Of a DNA stretch of 64,000 nucleotides, positions 16,633 through 22,800 are shown piece by piece; positions within the stretch are counted from its first letter, which is position 1, and each line of letters starts with the position of its first letter. Below the pieces are notes generated by a model. The model saw nothing but the letters and a program-made list of their open reading frames with translations, had not been told where the DNA came from and ran no database searches. Source of the stretch: Acidobacteriota bacterium (lineage in GTDB: Bacteria > Acidobacteriota > Blastocatellia > Pyrinomonadales > Pyrinomonadaceae); NCBI GenBank assembly GCA_016700075.1, contig CP065000.1, forward strand, positions 1,612,001 to 1,676,000. Reading direction: 5' to 3'. A program made the position numbers and the translations under genes.

Positions 16633-17055
16633 ATGAAACATTTAGCATTTGGCCTGATCCTGGTTTTTGCGGTCACACTTACCGCGTTCTTGTCATCATC
16701 AACATCATCGAGTGCTCAGATCAACAACCCGAGTGTGCTGAACCCGGCGATGGGCAATGAAGCGATGATGAAGCGGATCCAGGATCTGGAAAAGAAGGTC
16801 GATCAATTGCAAAAAGAAATGGCGGGGGCAAAGCTCGTGGTCTCAGGCCTCGATAAGAACCTCACCAGCTTGAAATCGGCTCACGAGACGCACACTCATC
16901 GGATGTCGGCATCCCTTTCAAATTGGACAACGATCGAGCAGGCAAATAAATCAGGTCAAGGGCCGCTGATCCCCGTACTGTATAAGAATCAGTATGAGTC
17001 GCAACAAGGACCTAAAGGGATATACACGACTGCACCTGTGCCGGCAACAAAATAG
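16633..17055 (+). CDS. Small exported coiled-coil protein inside the nrd operon
   Basis: A 140-aa protein with a signal peptide (MKHLAFGLILVFAVTLTAFL, then a Ser-rich stretch) and a short coiled coil (MMKRIQDLEKKVDQLQKEM, about residues 45-65). No known domain is recognised. It has a strong AAAGGAGAG ribosome binding site and sits 24 nt after nrdA and 18 nt before nrdB, so it is very likely co-transcribed with both. An exported protein is unexpected between two cytoplasmic reductase subunits. Confidence 0.7.
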   Translation: MKHLAFGLILVFAVTLTAFLSSSTSSSAQINNPSVLNPAMGNEAMMKRIQDLEKKVDQLQKEMAGAKLVVSGLDKNLTSLKSAHETHTHRMSASLSNWTTIEQANKSGQGPLIPVLYKNQYESQQGPKGIYTTAPVPATK

Positions 17056-17073
17056 ATTTAGACTTATAAACTC

Positions 17074-18072
17074 ATGTTACTAGACCCAGGATTTGACCTA
17101 ACACTTCGCCCGATGAAGTATCCGGACTTTTACGAGATGTACCGGAACGCCATCAAGAACACTTGGACCGTCGAAGAGGTGGATTTTTCGACCGACGTGA
17201 TGGACCTCAAGAATAAGATGTCGGCGTCGGAGCGGCATCTGATCAATCGGCTTGTAGCTTTCTTTGCGACCGGCGATTCGATCGTGGCCAACAACCTTGT
17301 GCTCAATCTTTATAAGCACATCAACGCACCGGAAGCCCGTATGTATCTGTCGCGGCAGCTTTATGAAGAGGCCCTGCACGTGCAGTTTTACCTGACGCTG
17401 CTCGATACGTATATTCCCGATCACAACGAGCGTGCGGCGGCTTTTGCGGCGGTCGAGAACATTCCGTCGATCAAGACAAAGGCCGATTTTTGCCTGAAAT
17501 GGATCGATTCGATCAACGAACTTGACCAACTGAATACGGTCGAGGACCGTCGGCGTTTCGTTCTAAATCTGATCTGCTTTGCGGCTTGCATCGAGGGGCT
17601 GTTCTTTTTCGCGGCGTTTGCCTACGTATATTTCCTGCGGTCAAAGGGTTTGCTGCACGGCCTCGCCGCAGGCACGAATTGGGTCTTTCGCGACGAATCG
17701 GCACACATGAGCTTTGCTTTTGAGGTCGTGAAAAAGGTCCGCGAAGAGGAACCGGCACTGTTCGACGATCAGCTGAAGGTCGATATAGTCACGATGATCA
17801 ACGAGGCAGTTGATTGCGAGATGCAGTTTGCCGAGGACATTCTTTCGGGCGGCGTCGCGGGCCTGTCGGTCGCCGATATGCGGCAGTATCTCGAATTCAT
17901 CGCCGATCAGCGGCTGATGATGCTCGGGCTGAACAAGGCCTTCGGTGCGAAGAACCCGTTCTCGTTCATGGACCTGCAAGATGTACAAGAACTGGCCAAT
18001 TTCTTCGAACGCCGCGTCTCGGCATATCAGGTCGCCGTCGCCGGCGAGGTCAGCTTCGGCGAAGCGTTCTAG
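17074..18072 (+). CDS. nrdB: Class I ribonucleoside-diphosphate reductase, small subunit
   Basis: A 332-aa R2 ferritin-like subunit that houses the dimetal site and radical. The first carboxylate is probably in FFATGDSIV. The helix EEALHVQFY supplies E-x2-H and the Tyr three residues later, the usual radical tyrosine, so a tyrosyl-radical (class Ia/Ib-like) enzyme is expected. The second site is in FRDESAHMSFAFEVV. The C-terminal tail VSFGEAF should dock into NrdA. Third gene of the operon; a hairpin with a short T-run follows about 80 nt later. Confidence 0.95.
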   Translation: MLLDPGFDLTLRPMKYPDFYEMYRNAIKNTWTVEEVDFSTDVMDLKNKMSASERHLINRLVAFFATGDSIVANNLVLNLYKHINAPEARMYLSRQLYEEALHVQFYLTLLDTYIPDHNERAAAFAAVENIPSIKTKADFCLKWIDSINELDQLNTVEDRRRFVLNLICFAACIEGLFFFAAFAYVYFLRSKGLLHGLAAGTNWVFRDESAHMSFAFEVVKKVREEEPALFDDQLKVDIVTMINEAVDCEMQFAEDILSGGVAGLSVADMRQYLEFIADQRLMMLGLNKAFGAKNPFSFMDLQDVQELANFFERRVSAYQVAVAGEVSFGEAF

Positions 18073-18153
18073 ATATAGTAGGAGCGATGACCGTGCATAC
18101 TAAATATTGAGGTGAAATTGACATGAAGTTCCTTTGAGAGTAAAGTATAAAGA

Positions 18154-18178
18154 GCCGTTCGATTCGAACGGCATTTTA
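18154..18178 (+). terminator. Terminator-like hairpin after nrdB
   Basis: GCCGTTCGA and TCGAACGGC (18154-18172) form a stem of eight to nine pairs followed by ATTTTAAA. It is placed to end the nrd transcript. Confidence 0.6.
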
Positions 18179-18187
18179 AACTAGCCG

Positions 18188-18208
18188 TTTCCGCCTTATG
18201 GGCGGAAA
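18188..18208 (+). promoter_or_regulatory. Inverted repeat ahead of the XRE regulator
   Basis: TTTCCGCC (18188-18195) and GGCGGAAA (18201-18208) form a perfect 8-bp inverted repeat with a TTATG spacer. It ends 18 nt before ATG 18226, next to the AAAGGAG ribosome binding site. It could be an operator for the regulator or an mRNA hairpin that limits its translation. Confidence 0.4.
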
Positions 18209-18225
18209 ACTGAAAGGAGACAACT

Positions 18226-18621
18226 ATGAATAGGTTCGCAGAAGCGTTTAGAAGGGCACGACTAAATAGCGGCCTAACTTTTAGGGAGATTGCCGCCACG
18301 ATAGAGAAGTCAATTGGATATGTTTCAGATATCGATAGCGGGCGTAAGAATCCGCCGGAACGAACGGTGGTTGAGAAAATTGAGAAATTGCTCGGCGTCA
18401 CCGATGGCCACCTTGCAAATCTAGCCGATGAAGTCCGGATGAATATTCCGAAAAGTTTGAAAGTTTGGGTCGATGGTGAGCCACGACTCGGAGAGTTCCT
18501 GAAAATGAGTCAGATTCTACTTCGCGAGGATGATGGATTTACGAGCGTCTTAGACAAGTATGTTGAAGAAATGCGCACGAAGATTCTCGAAAGCGGACTA
18601 GATGCTCGTGAAGCAGACTAG
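18226..18621 (+). CDS. XRE-family helix-turn-helix regulator
   Basis: A 131-aa protein. Residues ~3-62 form a lambda-repressor-type helix-turn-helix (FRRARLNSGLTFREIAATIE, then GYVSDIDSGRKNPP). The C-terminal half is helical without a recognised domain. It has a clear AAAGGAG ribosome binding site. It precedes an ImmA/IrrE-type peptidase gene by 58 nt, the common pairing in which the peptidase cleaves the repressor. The DNA is A+T-richer than the nrd operon before it, suggesting acquired material. Confidence 0.85.
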   Translation: MNRFAEAFRRARLNSGLTFREIAATIEKSIGYVSDIDSGRKNPPERTVVEKIEKLLGVTDGHLANLADEVRMNIPKSLKVWVDGEPRLGEFLKMSQILLREDDGFTSVLDKYVEEMRTKILESGLDAREAD

Positions 18622-18679
18622 ATGTTCTTCAATCTCTTAGATCCGCGGCATTACCGATATTCAGGACAGGGGGTTATGA

Positions 18680-19291
18680 ATGAATAAACCAACAATGAAG
18701 GCAAATGGCCTCAGCAGGCTTCGCATTGAAAAGTTTGCGTCGACCACATTAAAAGACTTTTGTCCTGAGGCCTTAGATAGGCTGCTCGCTCTCGATATTG
18801 AGCGATTTTACGAGACCTATCTGCCCAAGCGGTTTGGAATCTCGACTGGCTATCAACGTTTGGCACATGGCATTCACGGATATACGAATCCGTCACGGTT
18901 AGAGTCGGCAGTTTCGACGGAGTTGATTGAAGCACATGACCGATCAACCTTACGCTTTGGTCGGTCTACAATTGGTCACGAAGCTGGGCACTGTGTGTTG
19001 CATGCCCATCAATTCAAAAAGAAGAACGAGATTGAGAATTTTACTCATGACGGAACGCACGCTCCAGAACAACGTCTATTTCGTCGTGATGAGATTAAGG
19101 CGTTCGAATGCCCTGAGTGGCAGGCATGGGAATTCTGTAAGTCACTATTTCTTCCCAAGCAGGTTATTGAAGCCGAGGTCGAGCGTGGAGCTACCGTTCG
19201 ATCAATATCGGAGATCGTAAATCTTAATCCAGCATTTGTAGAGGTGCGGTTACGCAATCTTCGATTGTTGGATAAAGTGAGAGCCTTCTAA
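18680..19291 (+). CDS. ImmA/IrrE-family metallo-endopeptidase
   Basis: A 203-aa protein with the zinc peptidase motif HEAGH (about residue 100, within IGHEAGHCVLHAH), typical of the ImmA/IrrE (DUF955) family. A downstream EWQAWEFCKSLFLPKQVI region contains the likely third-ligand glutamate. In ICEBs1 ImmA cleaves the ImmR repressor; in other loci such pairs act as toxin-antitoxin-like or stress switches. The partner here is the XRE gene just upstream. The C-terminus has a helix-turn-helix-like stretch (ATVRSISEIVNLNPAFVEVRL). Confidence 0.85.
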   Translation: MNKPTMKANGLSRLRIEKFASTTLKDFCPEALDRLLALDIERFYETYLPKRFGISTGYQRLAHGIHGYTNPSRLESAVSTELIEAHDRSTLRFGRSTIGHEAGHCVLHAHQFKKKNEIENFTHDGTHAPEQRLFRRDEIKAFECPEWQAWEFCKSLFLPKQVIEAEVERGATVRSISEIVNLNPAFVEVRLRNLRLLDKVRAF

Positions 19292-19368
19292 ATAGCTTAC
19301 CAGGGCGCATCAGAAGGCTCTCTACAGGTCCCATTTCGCGAGGAAACGGGGACATTGGTTGTTCGACA

Positions 19369-19389
19369 ATTGCTTACAATGTAAGCAAT
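19369..19389. promoter_or_regulatory. Perfect palindrome downstream of the ImmA-like gene
   Basis: ATTGCTTAC-AAT-GTAAGCAAT has 9-bp perfect arms around AAT, with core TTACAATGTAA shared with the palindrome at the MazEF-like start codon. It lies 64 nt before the small ORF at 19453 and could be an operator. The remainder of 19292-19452 shows nothing recognisable. Confidence 0.4.
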
Positions 19390-19452
19390 GCCCACGTCGT
19401 GTAGCCGATAAGTTTCCTCTTAACCTAGGCCACTGGTCCAATGAGGAAACGT

Positions 19453-19590
19453 ATGACAACTCAAAAAGATGAATTCGAGATAATTTTCGTTGCCAGCTAC
19501 TGGAATAAACGCGCTAGACGGCGTATTTATGCTCGTAGCTATGGCAAGAAAGCTATTCCGATTCGTGTTCGCAAGAAGCCGAAGAAATAA
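19453..19590 (+). CDS. Small basic protein, 45 aa, hypothetical
   Basis: A short frame with GAGGAAA 4-10 nt before ATG 19453. The product is strongly basic: after an acidic/hydrophobic start (MTTQKDEFEIIFVASYW) come clusters of Arg and Lys (KRARRR and VRKKPKK). It resembles no domain I know. The good ribosome binding site and biased composition support it, but its size leaves real doubt. Confidence 0.45.
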   Translation: MTTQKDEFEIIFVASYWNKRARRRIYARSYGKKAIPIRVRKKPKK

Positions 19591-19740
19591 TTTCTTCGAT
19601 GTTTGGGGATAATCCAAGTGCTTCTCGGCGAGTCGGAAGCTCCGAAATTTCTACTTTTGGTAAACGACGTATCTAGACAATCCGTAATCTATCACAAGTT
19701 CCCCGTAAATCAAACCAGACTCGAATAGGAGTTGATAGCT

Positions 19741-20019
19741 ATGGCTGTTAATTTTTCGTATTTTCGTCAACATGCGACGAAGCATCAGTGGTGTAATTTG
19801 GCAGTTTTCGTAGTAACAAGAGTTCAGCAAAGAAGTAGATCGCCGTATAGGCTTCTGTCGGACTTTGCGTCATTCTTGGAACGCGAAAACATGAAAGTTG
19901 ACTACGCGCTGCTCGTTGTTTCGGATGGCGGTAGGAAGAGTTTGTACGGGGATAATCGTCTCGTTGATCTAGTATCGAACGTAGGTATTCCCCGACCAAC
20001 TCATACTCTTGCCGTCTAG
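19741..20019 (+). CDS. Hypothetical protein, 92 aa
   Basis: A reading frame with AGGAG (19727-19731) at good spacing from ATG 19741. The sequence has no recognised motif: a hydrophobic stretch CNLAVFVVTRV, a helical middle (LLSDFASFLERENM) and VDYALLVVSDGG. It lies in the accessory segment between the XRE/ImmA pair and the deoxyhypusine-synthase-like gene. No function is assigned. Confidence 0.45.
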   Translation: MAVNFSYFRQHATKHQWCNLAVFVVTRVQQRSRSPYRLLSDFASFLERENMKVDYALLVVSDGGRKSLYGDNRLVDLVSNVGIPRPTHTLAV

Positions 20020-20071
20020 TTCAAGGCCGGACGGTCGTGGGAAGCCGTCCGAGTATTCAACCACGTTTATT

Positions 20072-20230
20072 ATGGTACGTAAGAATGAGACCACTTCGAA
20101 GAAGGTGGCAACTATCGCAAGTTCGCTGCTGCGAACCAAATCAACGCCCGCAAGGATTAAGTCAGTTGCGGCATCAGCACTAACCCAGCGACCAAATAAA
20201 TCAGGTGGCGGTCGTAGAAAGCGTCGATAG
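20072..20230 (+). CDS. Small basic conserved-type protein, 52 aa
   Basis: The frame is open from 20009, but the natural start is ATG 20072. The product reads KVATIASSLLRTKSTPARIK followed by SVAASALTQRP and a basic tail GGGRRKRR. The pattern A(S)xLLR...K(S)VAxSALTQ resembles a small protein family I have seen annotated only as hypothetical in many bacteria. Function unknown. Confidence 0.6.
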   Translation: MVRKNETTSKKVATIASSLLRTKSTPARIKSVAASALTQRPNKSGGGRRKRR

Positions 20231-20248
20231 CACTCGACGTAATATGCA

Positions 20249-20293
20249 CGAAAAGACGCGAATAGGATATTATTTTCTATTCGCGTTTTTTCG
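20249..20293. repeat. Inverted short-period repeat ahead of the deoxyhypusine-synthase-like gene
   Basis: CGAAAAGACGCGAATAG (20249-20265) and CTATTCGCGTTTTTTCG (20277-20293) are near-perfect inverted arms with an 11-nt loop. The units (CGCGAATA, TTTCGCG) match those at 10468-10495 and 56537-56647. It may act as a terminator for the small genes upstream. Confidence 0.6.
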
Positions 20294-20316
20294 CGCTATT
20301 CGCGGGCAATAATCTT

Positions 20317-21294
20317 ATGAACGGACAGATCACGGAATTCATCAAGCATCACTATCGGCATTTTAACGCGGCGGCGCTCATCGACGCGGCGGAAGGGTAC
20401 AAACAGCATCTCGACGGCGGCGGCAAGATGATGATCACGCTCGCCGGGGCGATGTCGACGGCGGAGCTGGGCCTGAGCCTCGCCGAGATGATCCGACAGG
20501 ATAAGGTGCAGATCATTTCCTGCACGGGGGCGAATCTTGAGGAAGACCTGTTCAACCTCGTCGCTCATGATTTCTACGAGCGCGTTCCGAATTACCGCGA
20601 CCTTACGGCCGAGGACGAGCAGGCGTTGCTCGACCGTCACATGAATCGCGTTACCGATACCTGCATTCCCGAACACGAAGCGATGCGGCGGCTGGAGAAA
20701 GCGATGGTCGAGGTCTGGACGCGAGCTGAGGCCGAGGGACTGCGTTATTTCCCGCACGAATTTATGTATCAGGTTCTGCGAAACGGCTCGCTCGAGGAGT
20801 ATTACCAGATCGACGTGAAAGACTCGTGGATGTACGCCGCGATGGAGAAGAACCTGCCGATGGTCGTGCCCGGTTGGGAAGATTCGACGATGGGCAATAT
20901 GTTTGCGGGCCACGTCATCACAGGCGACATTGAAAATGTTCACACCGTCCGCACCGGTATCGAATACATGACGATGCTCGCCGATTGGTACACGAACAAC
21001 GCAGCCGATGATTCCACGATCGGTTTCTTTCAGATCGGCGGCGGCATCGCGGGCGATTTCCCGATCTGCGTCGTCCCGATGCTCCATCAGGACCTGCAAC
21101 GCGACGGCGTCCCCGTCTGGGGCTACTTCTGCCAGATCAGCGATTCGACAACAAGCTACGGCTCCTACTCCGGCGCCGTCCCTAACGAAAAAATAACCTG
21201 GGGCAAACTCGAAGCCTCAACCCCAAAATACATCGTCGAATCCGACGCCTCGATCGTCGCACCGTTGATGTTTGCTTATGTATTGGGCTGGTAA
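20317..21294 (+). CDS. Deoxyhypusine synthase-family protein
   Basis: A 325-aa member of the deoxyhypusine synthase fold, an NAD-dependent aminobutyl transferase. Family stretches include GGGKMMITLAGAMSTAELG, IISCTGANLEEDLFNLVAH, FFQIGGGIAGDFPICVVPML and the C-terminal KITWGKLEASTPKYIVESDA. The Lys of ITWGKL corresponds to the catalytic lysine (SWGK) of the eukaryotic enzyme, so activity is plausible. Bacteria lack eIF5A; related bacterial proteins have been linked to homospermidine formation, so polyamine metabolism is the best guess. The last 51 nt of this gene recur twice downstream (22051-22101 and 22670-22720). Confidence 0.88.
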   Translation: MNGQITEFIKHHYRHFNAAALIDAAEGYKQHLDGGGKMMITLAGAMSTAELGLSLAEMIRQDKVQIISCTGANLEEDLFNLVAHDFYERVPNYRDLTAEDEQALLDRHMNRVTDTCIPEHEAMRRLEKAMVEVWTRAEAEGLRYFPHEFMYQVLRNGSLEEYYQIDVKDSWMYAAMEKNLPMVVPGWEDSTMGNMFAGHVITGDIENVHTVRTGIEYMTMLADWYTNNAADDSTIGFFQIGGGIAGDFPICVVPMLHQDLQRDGVPVWGYFCQISDSTTSYGSYSGAVPNEKITWGKLEASTPKYIVESDASIVAPLMFAYVLGW

Positions 21295-21296
21295 TT

Positions 21297-21337
21297 ATCT
21301 ATGCAGATCTAACAATTGGTGTTAGATTTGCATAGAT
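21297..21337. repeat. 17-bp inverted repeat just after the deoxyhypusine-synthase-like stop
   Basis: Arms 21297-21313 (ATCTATGCAGATCTAAC) and 21321-21337 (GTTAGATTTGCATAGAT) match at 16 of 17 positions around a 7-nt loop. It begins 2 nt after the stop codon. There is no T-tract after it, so it may be a processing stem or a junction relic rather than a simple terminator. Confidence 0.55.
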
Positions 21338-21396
21338 GAAAGTGCGGCGGACACAAACCGAAAGCCCTACTTTAATTCATTGGCAAAGGAATAGTT

Positions 21397-21636
21397 ATGT
21401 TGACAACGATAAAAGCAGAAATTGACGTAGGCGGAAACGTGCGGCTTCTGGAGCCGGTAGAGGTCACGAAGACCACCAAGGCCATCGTAACACTGCTCGA
21501 CGAGAACGGGAACGGGGAGCGAACCGCAAAGAGCGTTTTGGATTTCCTTAGGTCTAACCGATTGCCCGACGATGCACGTCCCACCGCTGAGGAGATCGAC
21601 GCGCAGATCGAGGAGGCTCGTGAATCGTGGGATTGA
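21397..21636 (+). CDS. Probable antitoxin of a PIN-domain (VapC-like) module
   Basis: A 79-aa protein starting MLTTIKAEIDVGGNVRLLEP, a short beta-hairpin pattern seen in antitoxins encoded next to PIN toxins, followed by TKAIVTLLDE and a charged helical tail (ARPTAEEIDAQIEEARESWD). It overlaps the start of the broken PIN gene by 10 nt. With its toxin apparently truncated it may be a free-standing remnant. Confidence 0.7.
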   Translation: MLTTIKAEIDVGGNVRLLEPVEVTKTTKAIVTLLDENGNGERTAKSVLDFLRSNRLPDDARPTAEEIDAQIEEARESWD

Positions 21637-22040
21637 CGGAGCCGAAGATCTATCTTGATTCGAGTGTCGCTATCTATCTTGTCGAAGAACATCGCGTCTT
21701 TGCTCCCGCAATTGAGTCCTCGCTCGAAAGCCGTCCGGATGCCTAGATATTTATTTCAGATCTGACCGTGATGGAATGCCTCGTCGGCCCCCTGCGAACC
21801 GGAAACCACCGGCTAGAAGATAAATTCAAGCGATGGTTTCACGGAATATCGGTTTTGCCCGTAACCAATATTGTGTTCACCGAAGCCGCCATTCTCCGTG
21901 CCAATAACCCCAATCTGAAAACACCGGACGCGATCCATCTTGCATCCGCCATACAAAACGGCTGCGATGAATTTTGGACAAACGACGAGCGGCTTTCGAC
22001 ATTGGGACTCAATATAATAAGAAACATCTCTTCAATTTGA
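21627..22040 (+). pseudogene. VapC-like PIN-domain toxin interrupted by an in-frame amber codon
   Basis: From GTG 21627 the frame reads PKIYLDSSVAIYLVEEH (a PIN start with the first Asp), stops at TAG 21744-21746, and continues in the same frame as IFISDLTVMECLVGP, KTPDAIHLASAIQNGCDEFW and TNDERLS, which carry the remaining conserved acidic residues. The two parts together make one normal-length (~137 aa) PIN domain. The stop separates the first catalytic Asp from the rest, so the toxin should be inactive unless the codon is read through. A sequencing error is the alternative. Confidence 0.8.
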
Positions 22041-22050
22041 TCCGGTGTTA

Positions 22051-22101
22051 GACGCCTCGATCGTCGCACCGTTGATGGTTGCTTATATTTTGGGGTGGTA
22101 G
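22051..22101 (+). repeat. Duplicate of the 3' end of the deoxyhypusine-synthase-like gene, copy 2
   Basis: These 51 nt align codon for codon with 21244-21294 and still encode DASIVAPLMVAYILGW plus a stop (TAG). The first 27 nt are identical to the original. It begins 10 nt after the broken PIN gene. Further upstream sequence does not match the parent gene. Confidence 0.85.
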
Positions 22102-22128
22102 ATTTGGGCTCGATGTTATAATTTCCGC

Positions 22129-22353
22129 ATGACCGTACAGACAATTCCGGATATTGAACAAATGACGCCGGCTCAGCAGATCGAGCTGATGGAAGCTCTC
22201 TGGAAAAGCATGACCGAGCGTAACGTCAACAGCGAACCGCCTGCGTGGCACCGAGATTATCTCGCAGATCGTGAGAACGCGGTGGCGAACGGAGAAGACG
22301 AGTTCATCAGCCTTGATGAGCTCGAGGCAGACCTCAAAGCCGAATTGAAATGA
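22129..22353 (+). CDS. Addiction-module antitoxin (Unstab_antitox type)
   Basis: A 74-aa helical, acidic protein with the family pattern IEQMTPAQQIELMEALWKSM and a later WHRDYLADRENAVANGEDEF region. This type of antitoxin pairs with ParE/RelE toxins. Its ATG 22129 is 27 nt after the second 3'-end copy of the deoxyhypusine-synthase-like gene, and its stop overlaps the toxin start (ATGA at 22350-22353). Confidence 0.85.
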   Translation: MTVQTIPDIEQMTPAQQIELMEALWKSMTERNVNSEPPAWHRDYLADRENAVANGEDEFISLDELEADLKAELK

Positions 22354-22661
22354 CAATTCGGGTACTGCGTTCCGCACGCCGCACGATCGCTGAGGGCATC
22401 CGATTTTACGAAGCCCTCGGCGAAGGGCTTGGGGCATATTTCCTAAGCTCGATAATGGCCGACCTTCGCTCGCTCAACATCTATGCCGGGGTTCATCAAA
22501 AGTTCGACGGCGGTTATTACAGAATGATCTGCAAACGCTTTCCCTATTCGGTCTACTACAAAATGGAAGGCTCCAACGTCAATGTTTATGCCGTCCTCGA
22601 TGACCGCCGCGACCCGGCTTGGACGGAAACGCGGTTGCAGGGCATCGTACTGAGTGAATAG
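22350..22661 (+). CDS. ParE/RelE-superfamily toxin
   Basis: A 103-aa protein with the ParE-like layout: N-terminal strand IRVLRSARRTIAEGIRFYE, a helix pair, then GGYYRMICKRFPYSVYYKM and VNVYAVLDDRRDPAW. Proteins of this group inhibit gyrase or cleave mRNA; which applies here cannot be told. Translationally coupled to the antitoxin by a 4-nt overlap. The third 3'-end copy of the deoxyhypusine-synthase-like gene starts 9 nt after its stop. Confidence 0.85.
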   Translation: MTIRVLRSARRTIAEGIRFYEALGEGLGAYFLSSIMADLRSLNIYAGVHQKFDGGYYRMICKRFPYSVYYKMEGSNVNVYAVLDDRRDPAWTETRLQGIVLSE

Positions 22662-22669
22662 TGCTTCTC

Positions 22670-22720
22670 AAAGCCTCGACCGCCGCCTCGGTGATGTTCG
22701 CGTATGTTTTGGGGTGGAAG
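22670..22720 (+). repeat. Diverged duplicate of the 3' end of the deoxyhypusine-synthase-like gene, copy 3
   Basis: These 51 nt read KASTAASVMFAYVLGWK in the aligned frame, against SDASIVAPLMFAYVLGW of the intact gene. Many differences are synonymous (TTC for TTT, GCG for GCT), which suggests it came from a diverged homologue rather than from recent local copying. The stop codon is replaced by AAG. Confidence 0.7.
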
Positions 22721-22800
22721 TCATGTTTTGCAATCCACGCAAACAAAATGGGATCTCTTTGTAATTTCTAATCCAAAGCAATAATTAAAGAAATAGTCTT

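Noticed and set aside
20296..21099. A 267-codon minus-strand open frame
   Set aside because: Shadow of the deoxyhypusine-synthase-like gene.
21244..22720. tRNA-type attachment sites for the cassettes
   Set aside because: The repeated 51 nt come from the end of a protein-coding gene, no tRNA is nearby and no integrase gene is present.
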